A DNA stretch of 36,766 bases from JAZLIT01 sp045617525. GTDB lineage: Bacteria; Bacillota; Bacilli; Bacillales_A; Planococcaceae. The notes beneath the pieces are model-generated. The model saw nothing but the letters and a program-made list of their open reading frames with translations, was not told where the DNA came from and did no database searches. Below, one piece after another: positions 6,227-12,923 of this stretch (positions are counted from its first letter, which is position 1; the number at the start of each line of letters is the position of its first letter). The translations under genes were made by a program, and so were the position numbers. Where the stretch lies: contig JAZLIT010000020.1 in assembly GCA_045617525.1 (NCBI GenBank), positions 1 through 36,766 on the forward strand. Reading direction: 5' to 3'.

Positions 6227-7777
6227 ATGGACGTGGCGGCAGAGATAAATGATTTTACACAGCAACTAAAGCAAAAAATAGAAACGATTGAAGCTGGTGG
6301 TGCCCTAAAATATCATGAAAGATTAGCAGAACAAGGTAAACTGTTCGTGCGAGATCGCTTACGTATGCTTTTTGATGATGGAAACTATGAAGAAGATGGA
6401 CGCTTTGCGAATTGCGAGGCAGCGGATTTACCGGCAGACGGTGTTGTCTGTGCGATAGGGACGGTTGGTGGGCAAACTGTTTGTGTAATGGCAAATGATT
6501 CGACGATTAAGGCGGGCTCTTGGGGTGCGCGTACGGTTGAAAAAATTATTCGAATACAGGAAACTGCTGAAAAAATGTGCGTTCCTATACTGTATTTGGT
6601 TGATTCAGCGGGGGCGCGTATTACAGATCAATTAGAAATGTTTCCTGGTAGAAGAGGAGCGGGTAGGATCTTTCATAATCAAGTACGTATGAGTGGTATG
6701 GTTCCGCAAATCTGTGTTTTATTTGGACCGTCTGCGGCAGGTGGTGCGTATATTCCTGCATTTTGCGATATTGTCATCATGGTAGATGGCAATGCCTCAA
6801 TGTATTTAGGTTCGCCGAGGATGGCTGAAAAAGTAATTGGTGAACAGGTGACACTTGAAGAAATGGGTGGCGCTAGAATGCATTGTACAACGAGTGGTTG
6901 CGGAGATTTACTTGCGGAAGATGAAGAAAGCGCGATTAACTTTGCGAAACGATATTTAAGTTATTTCCCAGGTAACTTTAGTGAGATGCCTCCAAATCAA
7001 GAAGCGAAGGCACCACTATTTGAGAAATCTCTACAGGACCTTATTCCTGCAAATCAGAATGCGCCATTTAATATGTATGAAGGTATTGATACGTTAATTG
7101 ATGCAGGTAGTTTTTTTGAAATAAAGGCATTATTTGCGCCGGAACTTATTACAGGATTAGCGCGTATTGAAGGACGTGTAGTAGGGATTATAGCTAATCA
7201 ACCGAAAGTAAAGGGCGGCGTATTGTTTATTGATTCGGCGGATAAGTCGGCTAAGTTTATTCAATTATGTGATGCTTTTTCGATTCCGCTTTTATTTTTA
7301 GCGGATGTACCAGGTTTTATGATTGGTACGAAGGTTGAAAAGGCGGGAATTATTCGTCATGGTGCGAAGTTGATTTCGGCAATGAGCTCTGCTACGGTTC
7401 CTAAAATTTCAGTTGTACTTCGCAAAGCTTATGGTGCAGGATTATATGCGATGTGTGGTCCAGCATTTGAGCCAGATGTATGCATAGCATTACCGACTGC
7501 GCAAATTGCGGTGATGGGTCCTGAAGCTGCGGTTAACGCGGTCTATTCGAATAAAATCGAAGCGATTGAAGATCCTCGAGAGAGAATGGCGTTTGTGAAG
7601 AATAAAATCGAGGAGTACAAGCAGGAAATTGATGTATATAGGCTTGCCTCAGAGTTAGTTATTGATGAAATTGTAGCCCCAAATGATTTACGCGAAACAT
7701 TAATTAAACGATTTAATGTTTACCGAACGAAACACGTCTCATTACCATATCGTAAACATCCAGTTTTTCCAGTATAA
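6227..7777 (+). CDS. yngE: Acyl-CoA carboxylase, carboxyltransferase subunit (YngE/PccB-like)
   Basis: A 516-residue carboxyltransferase of the PccB/MmdA/YngE group, with both crotonase-type halves. The N-half shows NDSTIKAGSWGARTVEKI, VDSAGARITDQLEMFPGR and FGPSAAGGAYIPAF. The C-half shows FLADVPGFMIGTKVEKAGI and YGAGLYAMCGPAF. It is especially close to B. subtilis YngE, the carboxyltransferase of a methylcrotonyl-CoA-type carboxylase in the leucine-breakdown operon; propionyl-CoA is the other likely substrate. It transfers carboxyl from biotin on the 70-residue carrier encoded upstream. No biotin carboxylase gene is in the window, so the complex needs one from elsewhere. ATG 6227 is only 3 bases from the GGGG core of the ribosome site. 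GTG 6233, in frame, is better spaced and may be the true start (514 residues). Confidence 0.93.
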   Translation: MDVAAEINDFTQQLKQKIETIEAGGALKYHERLAEQGKLFVRDRLRMLFDDGNYEEDGRFANCEAADLPADGVVCAIGTVGGQTVCVMANDSTIKAGSWGARTVEKIIRIQETAEKMCVPILYLVDSAGARITDQLEMFPGRRGAGRIFHNQVRMSGMVPQICVLFGPSAAGGAYIPAFCDIVIMVDGNASMYLGSPRMAEKVIGEQVTLEEMGGARMHCTTSGCGDLLAEDEESAINFAKRYLSYFPGNFSEMPPNQEAKAPLFEKSLQDLIPANQNAPFNMYEGIDTLIDAGSFFEIKALFAPELITGLARIEGRVVGIIANQPKVKGGVLFIDSADKSAKFIQLCDAFSIPLLFLADVPGFMIGTKVEKAGIIRHGAKLISAMSSATVPKISVVLRKAYGAGLYAMCGPAFEPDVCIALPTAQIAVMGPEAAVNAVYSNKIEAIEDPRERMAFVKNKIEEYKQEIDVYRLASELVIDEIVAPNDLRETLIKRFNVYRTKHVSLPYRKHPVFPV

Positions 7778-7789
7778 TAATTTACTTGC

Positions 7790-7818
7790 AAAAGTCTGCC
7801 ATTTACGGCAGACTTTTT
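7790..7818 (+). terminator. Terminator of the carboxylase unit
   Basis: A perfect 9-bp stem (AAGTCTGCC with GGCAGACTT) around a 6-base loop, ending in a T run, 13 bases after the yngE-like stop. Confidence 0.92.
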
Positions 7819-7849
7819 CATATACATATAATTTAGGGGGAGTATCATC

Positions 7850-8731
7850 ATGCGCGTTCAAATTATAGGAGCTGGCGCTGTCGGAATGCTGGTGGCGAGT
7901 TTTTTTGCCGATGCAGGTCATGATGTAACGTTAGTTTGCAGAAGACGAGCGCAAGTACTCAGTTTAAATGAAAAGGGACTTACACGAGTGAATGTTGATG
8001 GTTCTCTAAAGGTAAATTTCGTTAATGCTTCAGAAATAGTTAATGCTGAAAGTGACTTATTAGTCATTGCAGTAAAATCTGGTCAATTACAAGAAGTGAT
8101 GGCTGTTTTGCCACTGGATATACCTATGCTATTTTTGCAAAATGGAATGGCGCATTTAGATGTAGTCGAATCAATGAATTTGGAACAGGTTGTTTTTGGC
8201 TCAGCTCAATTTGGTGCGATGCGTGATGGGGATACTAATGTAATACATCGAGGAATCGGTGTGCTGAAAGTTGCTTCGACAATGCAAGGAAATCGCATGT
8301 TGGAAATGATTAGCGAGTTGTCTAATGCTCTGTTCCCTGTGACTGTAGAGCGAGATGTAGAGCAAATGTTATTTGAAAAAGCGCTATTAAATTGTTTTAT
8401 TAATCCGCTTACAGCCTTGTTACAAGTGAAAAATGGACAGCTTATTGAAAACCCTAGTGCTTATACACTATTAAAGCAATTGTATGGAGAAATGGTACAG
8501 GCGTTTCCAAAAGAGTGTGTTCGTTTTGAAATGGTGGAGGAGTTGTGCTTGAAGACGTCGGGAAATACATCTTCTATGTTAGCGGATCACTTAGAGAAAA
8601 GGCGTTCAGAAGCGCCATCAATTGTAGGGGTTGTACTACAAAAGGCTCGAAATAATGGCTCCCAAATACCGACTTTAAATACTTTATATCAATTAATTCT
8701 TGCGAAGGAGAAGGAAGGGGGCTTCTGGTAA
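7850..8731 (+). CDS. panE: 2-dehydropantoate 2-reductase (ketopantoate reductase family)
   Basis: A 293-residue NADPH-dependent reductase that would convert ketopantoate to pantoate in pantothenate synthesis. It has the N-terminal Rossmann motif IIGAGAVGMLVASFFADAGH (residues 5-24), followed by the dinucleotide-binding RRR at 31-33. The catalytic lysine is Lys177 in FEKALLNCFINPLTALL, a near match to the E. coli PanE motif, and the substrate-binding glutamate is Glu254 in KRRSEAPSIVG after the conserved SSM-D. It occupies the same place as B. subtilis ylbQ, a panE-like gene. The start is ATG 7850 behind AGGGGGAG. Its TAA overlaps the ATG of the next gene by one base, so translation of the two is probably coupled. 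Confidence 0.9.
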   Translation: MRVQIIGAGAVGMLVASFFADAGHDVTLVCRRRAQVLSLNEKGLTRVNVDGSLKVNFVNASEIVNAESDLLVIAVKSGQLQEVMAVLPLDIPMLFLQNGMAHLDVVESMNLEQVVFGSAQFGAMRDGDTNVIHRGIGVLKVASTMQGNRMLEMISELSNALFPVTVERDVEQMLFEKALLNCFINPLTALLQVKNGQLIENPSAYTLLKQLYGEMVQAFPKECVRFEMVEELCLKTSGNTSSMLADHLEKRRSEAPSIVGVVLQKARNNGSQIPTLNTLYQLILAKEKEGGFW

Positions 8732-9120
8732 TGCCAGTAATCAATAGTTTGGTAGTGTTCCTTTTGATATTTCCGTTCGTGTTTACAATAGTGACGGCAA
8801 TAAGTTTGCGGAAATTTGGGTTTAATAAAGAGAAGTCATTTGGCTATGCAGCGGATTTTACTACACCGTTATTTTTCATTGCTATTCCGGTGATATTTAA
8901 AAGTATTTGGGATTTTTCGATTATAGCAATTTTCCTGACACTCACGTTAGGAATTTGTATTATTTTTACATATATTGATTGGCGTACGAAAAAAGAAATT
9001 GAAATCCCAGTGCTTTTGAAAAAAATATGGCGTGCTTATTTTTTGCTGTTTTCTAGTCTTTATGTAATTATTATGGTCGTTGGCTTTATTAGTTGGATGA
9101 TTACGTACATGACTGGTTAA
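8731..9120 (+). CDS. DUF3397 family membrane protein
   Basis: A 129-residue protein with four predicted transmembrane segments (about residues 5-25, 44-62, 66-83 and 101-125) and a basic loop (DWRTKKEIEIPVLLKKIWR) before the last one. It fits the DUF3397 family of small Bacillales membrane proteins found between panE and bshC. No function is known to me. It starts within the panE stop codon (TAATG), so it is coupled to panE. The 187 bases after it contain no gene; they hold a candidate bshC promoter and no clear terminator. Confidence 0.78.
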   Translation: MPVINSLVVFLLIFPFVFTIVTAISLRKFGFNKEKSFGYAADFTTPLFFIAIPVIFKSIWDFSIIAIFLTLTLGICIIFTYIDWRTKKEIEIPVLLKKIWRAYFLLFSSLYVIIMVVGFISWMITYMTG

Positions 9121-9259
9121 AATTGATAAGCATTTTCTTTTTCATTACATAGAGAAGCGTATACAATTAACCTATATTCGAGATAAAATAGATTGTTGAT
9201 AAATTGTAACTTTTTTCAATGAGGTTTTTGACACATAGAGGCCTTGTTAATGTCGGATG

Positions 9260-9295
9260 TTGTCACATTCGGTTCGTTACAGATATATAGCTGTA
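9260..9295 (+). promoter_or_regulatory. Candidate bshC promoter with an inverted repeat around the -10
   Basis: TTGTCA at 9260-9265, 18 bp, then TATATA at 9284-9289. The -10 is flanked by a small inverted repeat, TACAG (9278-9282) and CTGTA (9291-9295), which could be an operator or chance. A separate TTGACA at 9228-9233 has no matching -10. Confidence 0.35.
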
Positions 9296-9346
9296 CGTTA
9301 ATGCAAGGTGAATTTTACTAGAGATAGAAGTAGAGGAGTTATTTTG

Positions 9347-10963
9347 ATGAAGCTGGAACAAATTCAATTACCAGTGACAAATCGTTTACTTGCAGACTAT
9401 ATTGCAAATGAGCAGGCGATTTTACCTTTTTTTGAATACCGTTTAGAAAATAATGTTTTTGAAAAGCGTGCAGAGTATTTAAAAACGAAAGAATATAAAT
9501 ATGGTGAGCTTGCATCTGTCATCCGTACGTATATGCAACCTTTTGGTATTTCGGAGGCCGTTGAAAAAAATCTGCTTTCGTTAGCAGACGGTGCGTTTGC
9601 GATTGTCGGAGGTCAACAAGCAGGAATTTTAACTGGACCTCTCTACTCTGTTCATAAAGCAATTACGACTGTTCTTTTAGCGGACGAGCAACAACGTAAG
9701 TTAAATATTCCAGTCGTTCCATTATTCTGGATTGCTGGTGAAGATCATGATATCGAAGAAATTAATCATACGTATACAATCGTAGAACAACAATTAAAAA
9801 AGCGCGTGTATAGTAAGCGGTCAAATAAAAAGTTAATGGCTTCAGAAGCAATATATGATAAACAAGAAATGACGCGTGCAATTCGTCAAATCTTTGCTGA
9901 TTTCGGTGAAACTGCATACACAGATTCACTATTAGCGGGTGTATTAAATCATGTAGAAAAAGAAAACACGTTTACAGGCTTCTTTACGGCATTAATGAAT
10001 GAATTGTTTGGGGCATACGGTTTATTGATGATTGATGCAGCTTACCCGGCGTTTCGCGCGTTTGAAAAAGAGTATTTTTTGAAAATCATTGAGCAAAGCG
10101 AAGTGATTTCTAAAGTAGTTGTGGCGAAAGAAGCGGATTTGCAAAACGCAGGGTATGGGAAACCGATCGAAGCTTCTTTAAATAATGCAAACCTGTTTTA
10201 TGTAAAAGATGGCGAACGATTTTTATTGGAGTGGCATGAAGGGGTTGCTAGAAATACAACCGTACCTGTTGCATTCACAAAAACCGAATTAATTGAACTG
10301 GCAAATAATCATCCTGAATGCTTAAGTAATAATGTTGTTACACGCCCGCTTATGCAAGAGATGACAATACCTGTTTTATCATTCGTGGGCGGACCAGGGG
10401 AGTTGGCATACTGGGCAACTTTAAAACCAGCATTTGAGATATTGCAATTGAAAATGCCGATTTTCACACCACGTTTGCATATTACACTTGTTTCTCGTAA
10501 AGCGCAGGCGATTCTTGATACGCAAAAATTGACAGTATTAGAAGTCATGACGGGTCAAGTTGAACAACAATTGAAGGCTTTTATTGAGTCGATTCAAGAT
10601 GAAGAAGCACAGCTAAAAATACTAAAAATGCAAAATACATTAACCGCTCAATATGAGGAACTACTAGCGCATATGCAAGCAATGGATGTAAAAATTGACC
10701 ATCTAGTCGAACGCAATGAAAAATATCATTATACGCAATTTGATTATTTGCGAAAGAAAATTGCGGAGCAACTTGAATTAAAGCATGCTGTGAAGATTAA
10801 TCAATTTAAACGACTTCAAAATGAACTACTTCCGTTTGAAGGGCTACAAGAGCGAAACTTTAATCCGTATATGCTATTAAATGAATATGGTCAGACATTA
10901 ATTGACGAGCTACTAGCATCCGATTTGAAGTTAAATACCTACCACAACGTTCTATATCTCTAA
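9347..10963 (+). CDS. bshC: Bacillithiol biosynthesis cysteine-adding enzyme BshC
   Basis: A 538-residue protein, almost exactly the length of B. subtilis BshC. BshC is proposed to add cysteine to glucosaminyl-malate in the last step of making bacillithiol, the low-molecular-weight thiol of many Firmicutes. It shows the nucleotidyltransferase-like core GGQQAGILTGPLYSVHKA and FWIAGEDHDIEEINHTY in the first third, PRLHITLVSRKAQAIL in the middle, and a long helical coiled coil near the C-terminus (about 400-480). The start is ATG 9347 (MKLEQIQL) because AGAGGAG lies 8 bases upstream. An in-frame GTG at 9308 has no such site. It is its own unit: terminator behind, DUF3397 in front. Position upstream of mraZ matches B. 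subtilis. Confidence 0.95.
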   Translation: MKLEQIQLPVTNRLLADYIANEQAILPFFEYRLENNVFEKRAEYLKTKEYKYGELASVIRTYMQPFGISEAVEKNLLSLADGAFAIVGGQQAGILTGPLYSVHKAITTVLLADEQQRKLNIPVVPLFWIAGEDHDIEEINHTYTIVEQQLKKRVYSKRSNKKLMASEAIYDKQEMTRAIRQIFADFGETAYTDSLLAGVLNHVEKENTFTGFFTALMNELFGAYGLLMIDAAYPAFRAFEKEYFLKIIEQSEVISKVVVAKEADLQNAGYGKPIEASLNNANLFYVKDGERFLLEWHEGVARNTTVPVAFTKTELIELANNHPECLSNNVVTRPLMQEMTIPVLSFVGGPGELAYWATLKPAFEILQLKMPIFTPRLHITLVSRKAQAILDTQKLTVLEVMTGQVEQQLKAFIESIQDEEAQLKILKMQNTLTAQYEELLAHMQAMDVKIDHLVERNEKYHYTQFDYLRKKIAEQLELKHAVKINQFKRLQNELLPFEGLQERNFNPYMLLNEYGQTLIDELLASDLKLNTYHNVLYL

Positions 10964-10966
10964 TAA

Positions 10967-11000
10967 AAAGAGTTATCTCACAATGGGGTAACTCTTTTTT
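10967..11000 (+). terminator. Terminator of bshC
   Basis: Stem AAGAGTTA/TAACTCTT, extended by G.T and C.G pairs, followed by six T residues, 4 bases after the bshC stop. Confidence 0.88.
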
Positions 11001-11080
11001 GCGTATATTTTACTAGTTTGTAAAAAGCCATACTAGCCTATTTTCATAATTACCAGTTACTCCCTAATTATTTTTTTAAA

Positions 11081-11130
11081 AAAGTGGTGGAATGTGGGGG
11101 GATGTGGTACATTATTTAGTAAAGTGGGGT
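11081..11130 (+). promoter_or_regulatory. MraZ operator: in-phase GTGG repeats at the dcw promoter
   Basis: GTGG occurs at 11084, 11094, 11104 and 11124, each a whole number of 10-bp steps apart, in decamers of the form A/G-A-A/T-GTGG-N3. MraZ is known to bind short G-rich direct repeats (TGGG in E. coli, AAAGTG in mollicutes) one helical turn apart upstream of its own gene. The first three repeats would overlap the dcw core promoter; no good -35/-10 pair is visible. The fourth overlaps the mraZ ribosome site. Confidence 0.75.
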
Positions 11131-11137
11131 GAGTAGC

Positions 11138-11569
11138 ATGTTCATGGGGGAATATCAACATTCCGTTGACACTAAAGGTCGGTTAATCGTACCAGCAAAG
11201 TTTCGTGACGCTCTAGGAGAGTCGTTTGTGATAACTCGTGGTCTCGATAACTGCTTATTTGGTTATCCTATGGATGAATGGCGAAAACTCGAAGAAAAGC
11301 TTAAAAGTTTACCTATGACGAAAAAAGATGCACGTGCTTTTGCGAGATTCTTTTTCTCTGGGGCTACAGAAGTTGAGATAGACAAGCAAGGCCGAATTAA
11401 TATTCCATCTACTTTACTACAACACGCTAATCTTGAAAAAGAGTGCGTCGTGGTAGGTGTATCGAGTAAGATTGAAATTTGGGCAAAAGATGCTTGGGAA
11501 AACTATTTCAATGATGCTGAGCTTTCGTTTAATGAAATAGCAGAAAATATGATTGGCTTTGATTTTTAA
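11138..11569 (+). CDS. mraZ: Transcriptional regulator MraZ
   Basis: A 143-residue DNA-binding protein that autoregulates the division and cell wall cluster. It contains two AbrB-like (SpoVT) domains, each with a DxxxR-type motif: VDTKGRLIVPAKFRD near the N-terminus and IDKQGRINIPSTLLQ around residues 80-95. The C-terminus SFNEIAENMIGFDF is nearly identical to B. subtilis MraZ. The family forms ring-shaped oligomers that read tandem repeats. The start is ATG 11138 (MFMGEYQH, as in B. subtilis), with GGGGTGAG just upstream; an in-frame GTG at 11129 lies inside that site. It is first in the cluster and sits behind the repeats it probably binds. Confidence 0.97.
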   Translation: MFMGEYQHSVDTKGRLIVPAKFRDALGESFVITRGLDNCLFGYPMDEWRKLEEKLKSLPMTKKDARAFARFFFSGATEVEIDKQGRINIPSTLLQHANLEKECVVVGVSSKIEIWAKDAWENYFNDAELSFNEIAENMIGFDF

Positions 11570-11599
11570 TTAATTAATTAGCCTAAAGGGAGAGACAAC

Positions 11600-12547
11600 A
11601 TGTTCGATCATACAACCGTATTATTAAAGGAAACTGTTGATGGATTGAACATCAATCCTGATGGTATCTATGTAGACTGTACACTAGGTGGCGCAGGCCA
11701 CAGTGAATATTTAGTACAACAACTATCATCTAGAGGTCGTTTAATTTGCTTCGACCAGGACACAACAGCAATTGAAAATGCAAAAATTCGTTTAGCCGAT
11801 TATTTAGATCGTGTAACATTTGTGCATTCAAATTTCAGATATTTAAAAGAAGAGCTAAATAAATTAGACATACAAGAGGTTGACGGTATTCTTTATGATT
11901 TAGGTGTTTCATCACCTCAATTAGATACCCCAGAACGCGGGTTTAGCTATCATAATGATGCACCTTTAGATATGCGTATGGATCAAACTTCAGAATTAAC
12001 AGCATTCCATGTAATTAATGAGTGGGCGTTTAATGATTTAGTGCGTATTTTCTTCCGTTACGGAGAAGAGAAGTTTTCGAAGCAAGTGGCGCGTAAAATT
12101 GAACAGGCACGTGAAAAAGCTCCGATTGAAACGACAGCAGAGCTAGTGGAATTAATTAAAGAGGGTATTCCGGCAGCGGCACGCCGCAAAGGTGGACATC
12201 CTGCAAAACGTATTTTCCAAGCAGTTCGTATCGCAGTAAATGATGAGCTAGGTGCAGCGGAAGACTCTTTAACAGAAGCAATTGAAATGATTAAAGTGGG
12301 CGGACGCATTAGTGTAATTACATTCCATTCATTAGAAGATCGTTTAACAAAAACGATTTTCAAAGAAGCATCATCATTACCTGATTTACCACCAGGATTA
12401 CCTATCATTCCAGATCATTTAAAACCAATCTTAAAATTGATTAGTCGTAAACCGATAGTTCCGACAGAAGAGGAGCTAGCAAATAATAATCGTTCACGTT
12501 CAGCGAAGTTACGTATCGCTGAAAAGATAAACGATAAAAGGACGTGA
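11600..12547 (+). CDS. rsmH: 16S rRNA (cytosine(1402)-N(4))-methyltransferase
   Basis: A 315-residue SAM-dependent methyltransferase (older name MraW) that methylates N4 of C1402 in the decoding centre of 16S rRNA. The SAM motif YVDCTLGGAGHSEYLVQ is at residues 24-40, the acidic FDQDTTAIENA follows, then the family blocks DGILYDLGVSSPQLD, HPAKRIFQAVRIAVNDEL and ISVITFHSLEDRL. Length is standard. The start is ATG 11600 behind AAAGGGAGAG, 30 bases after mraZ. FtsL begins 4 bases after its stop. Confidence 0.98.
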   Translation: MFDHTTVLLKETVDGLNINPDGIYVDCTLGGAGHSEYLVQQLSSRGRLICFDQDTTAIENAKIRLADYLDRVTFVHSNFRYLKEELNKLDIQEVDGILYDLGVSSPQLDTPERGFSYHNDAPLDMRMDQTSELTAFHVINEWAFNDLVRIFFRYGEEKFSKQVARKIEQAREKAPIETTAELVELIKEGIPAAARRKGGHPAKRIFQAVRIAVNDELGAAEDSLTEAIEMIKVGGRISVITFHSLEDRLTKTIFKEASSLPDLPPGLPIIPDHLKPILKLISRKPIVPTEEELANNNRSRSAKLRIAEKINDKRT

Positions 12548-12551
12548 GTAG

Positions 12552-12923
12552 ATGGCGCTCAAGAATCGTATACATTATGTAGAACAGCAACCATTAACCC
12601 CAACTCGTAATCAAAATCCGCAAAAATCACCTCGAGTGAGTAAGCGGAAGTTGATTACGAAACAGGAAAAGTTTTTATACCTGGCTTTTCTTGTAGTAGT
12701 GGCAGTGATGGCTGTTATGGTTTTGCATAAGCAGGGAGAAATTCAAACAACGACATTGGAGATTCAAAAATTTGAATCGAATATTAGTGAAATTTCAAAG
12801 CAAAATGTAGATTATAAAGTCCAAGTTAGTGAGAAATCAACGTTTGAGCGTATTATGGCTAAGGCGAAAGAGCGTGGCCTGACATTAAATGAAAAAAATG
12901 TGAAGGTAGTGCCAGGCGAATGA
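12552..12923 (+). CDS. ftsL: Cell division protein FtsL
   Basis: A 123-residue bitopic membrane protein. It has a basic cytoplasmic tail (residues 1-40), one transmembrane helix at about 41-58 and an extracytoplasmic coiled coil (about 65-110). FtsL pairs with DivIC and DivIB in the divisome and activates the septal synthase PBP2B-FtsW. The sequence of FtsL is poorly conserved, so the call rests mainly on architecture and position between rsmH and pbpB. The last codon and stop overlap the pbpB start (ATGA), so the two are translationally coupled. ATG 12552 lies just past the rsmH stop, with AAAGGA upstream. Confidence 0.92.
   Translation: MALKNRIHYVEQQPLTPTRNQNPQKSPRVSKRKLITKQEKFLYLAFLVVVAVMAVMVLHKQGEIQTTTLEIQKFESNISEISKQNVDYKVQVSEKSTFERIMAKAKERGLTLNEKNVKVVPGE

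Noticed and set aside
9123..9146. A TTGATAAGCATTTTC stretch resembling a Fur box
   Set aside because: Only part of the 19-bp inverted repeat is present, and it lies far from both flanking starts with no iron-related gene nearby.
9228..9256. TTGACA upstream of bshC as a promoter
   Set aside because: The -35 is perfect, but the 17-bp spaced hexamer is TGTCGG, which is not a -10.
12058..12408. Antisense open frame of 116 codons inside rsmH
   Set aside because: It is a mirror of the rsmH codon pattern, with no ribosome site and no recognisable protein features.
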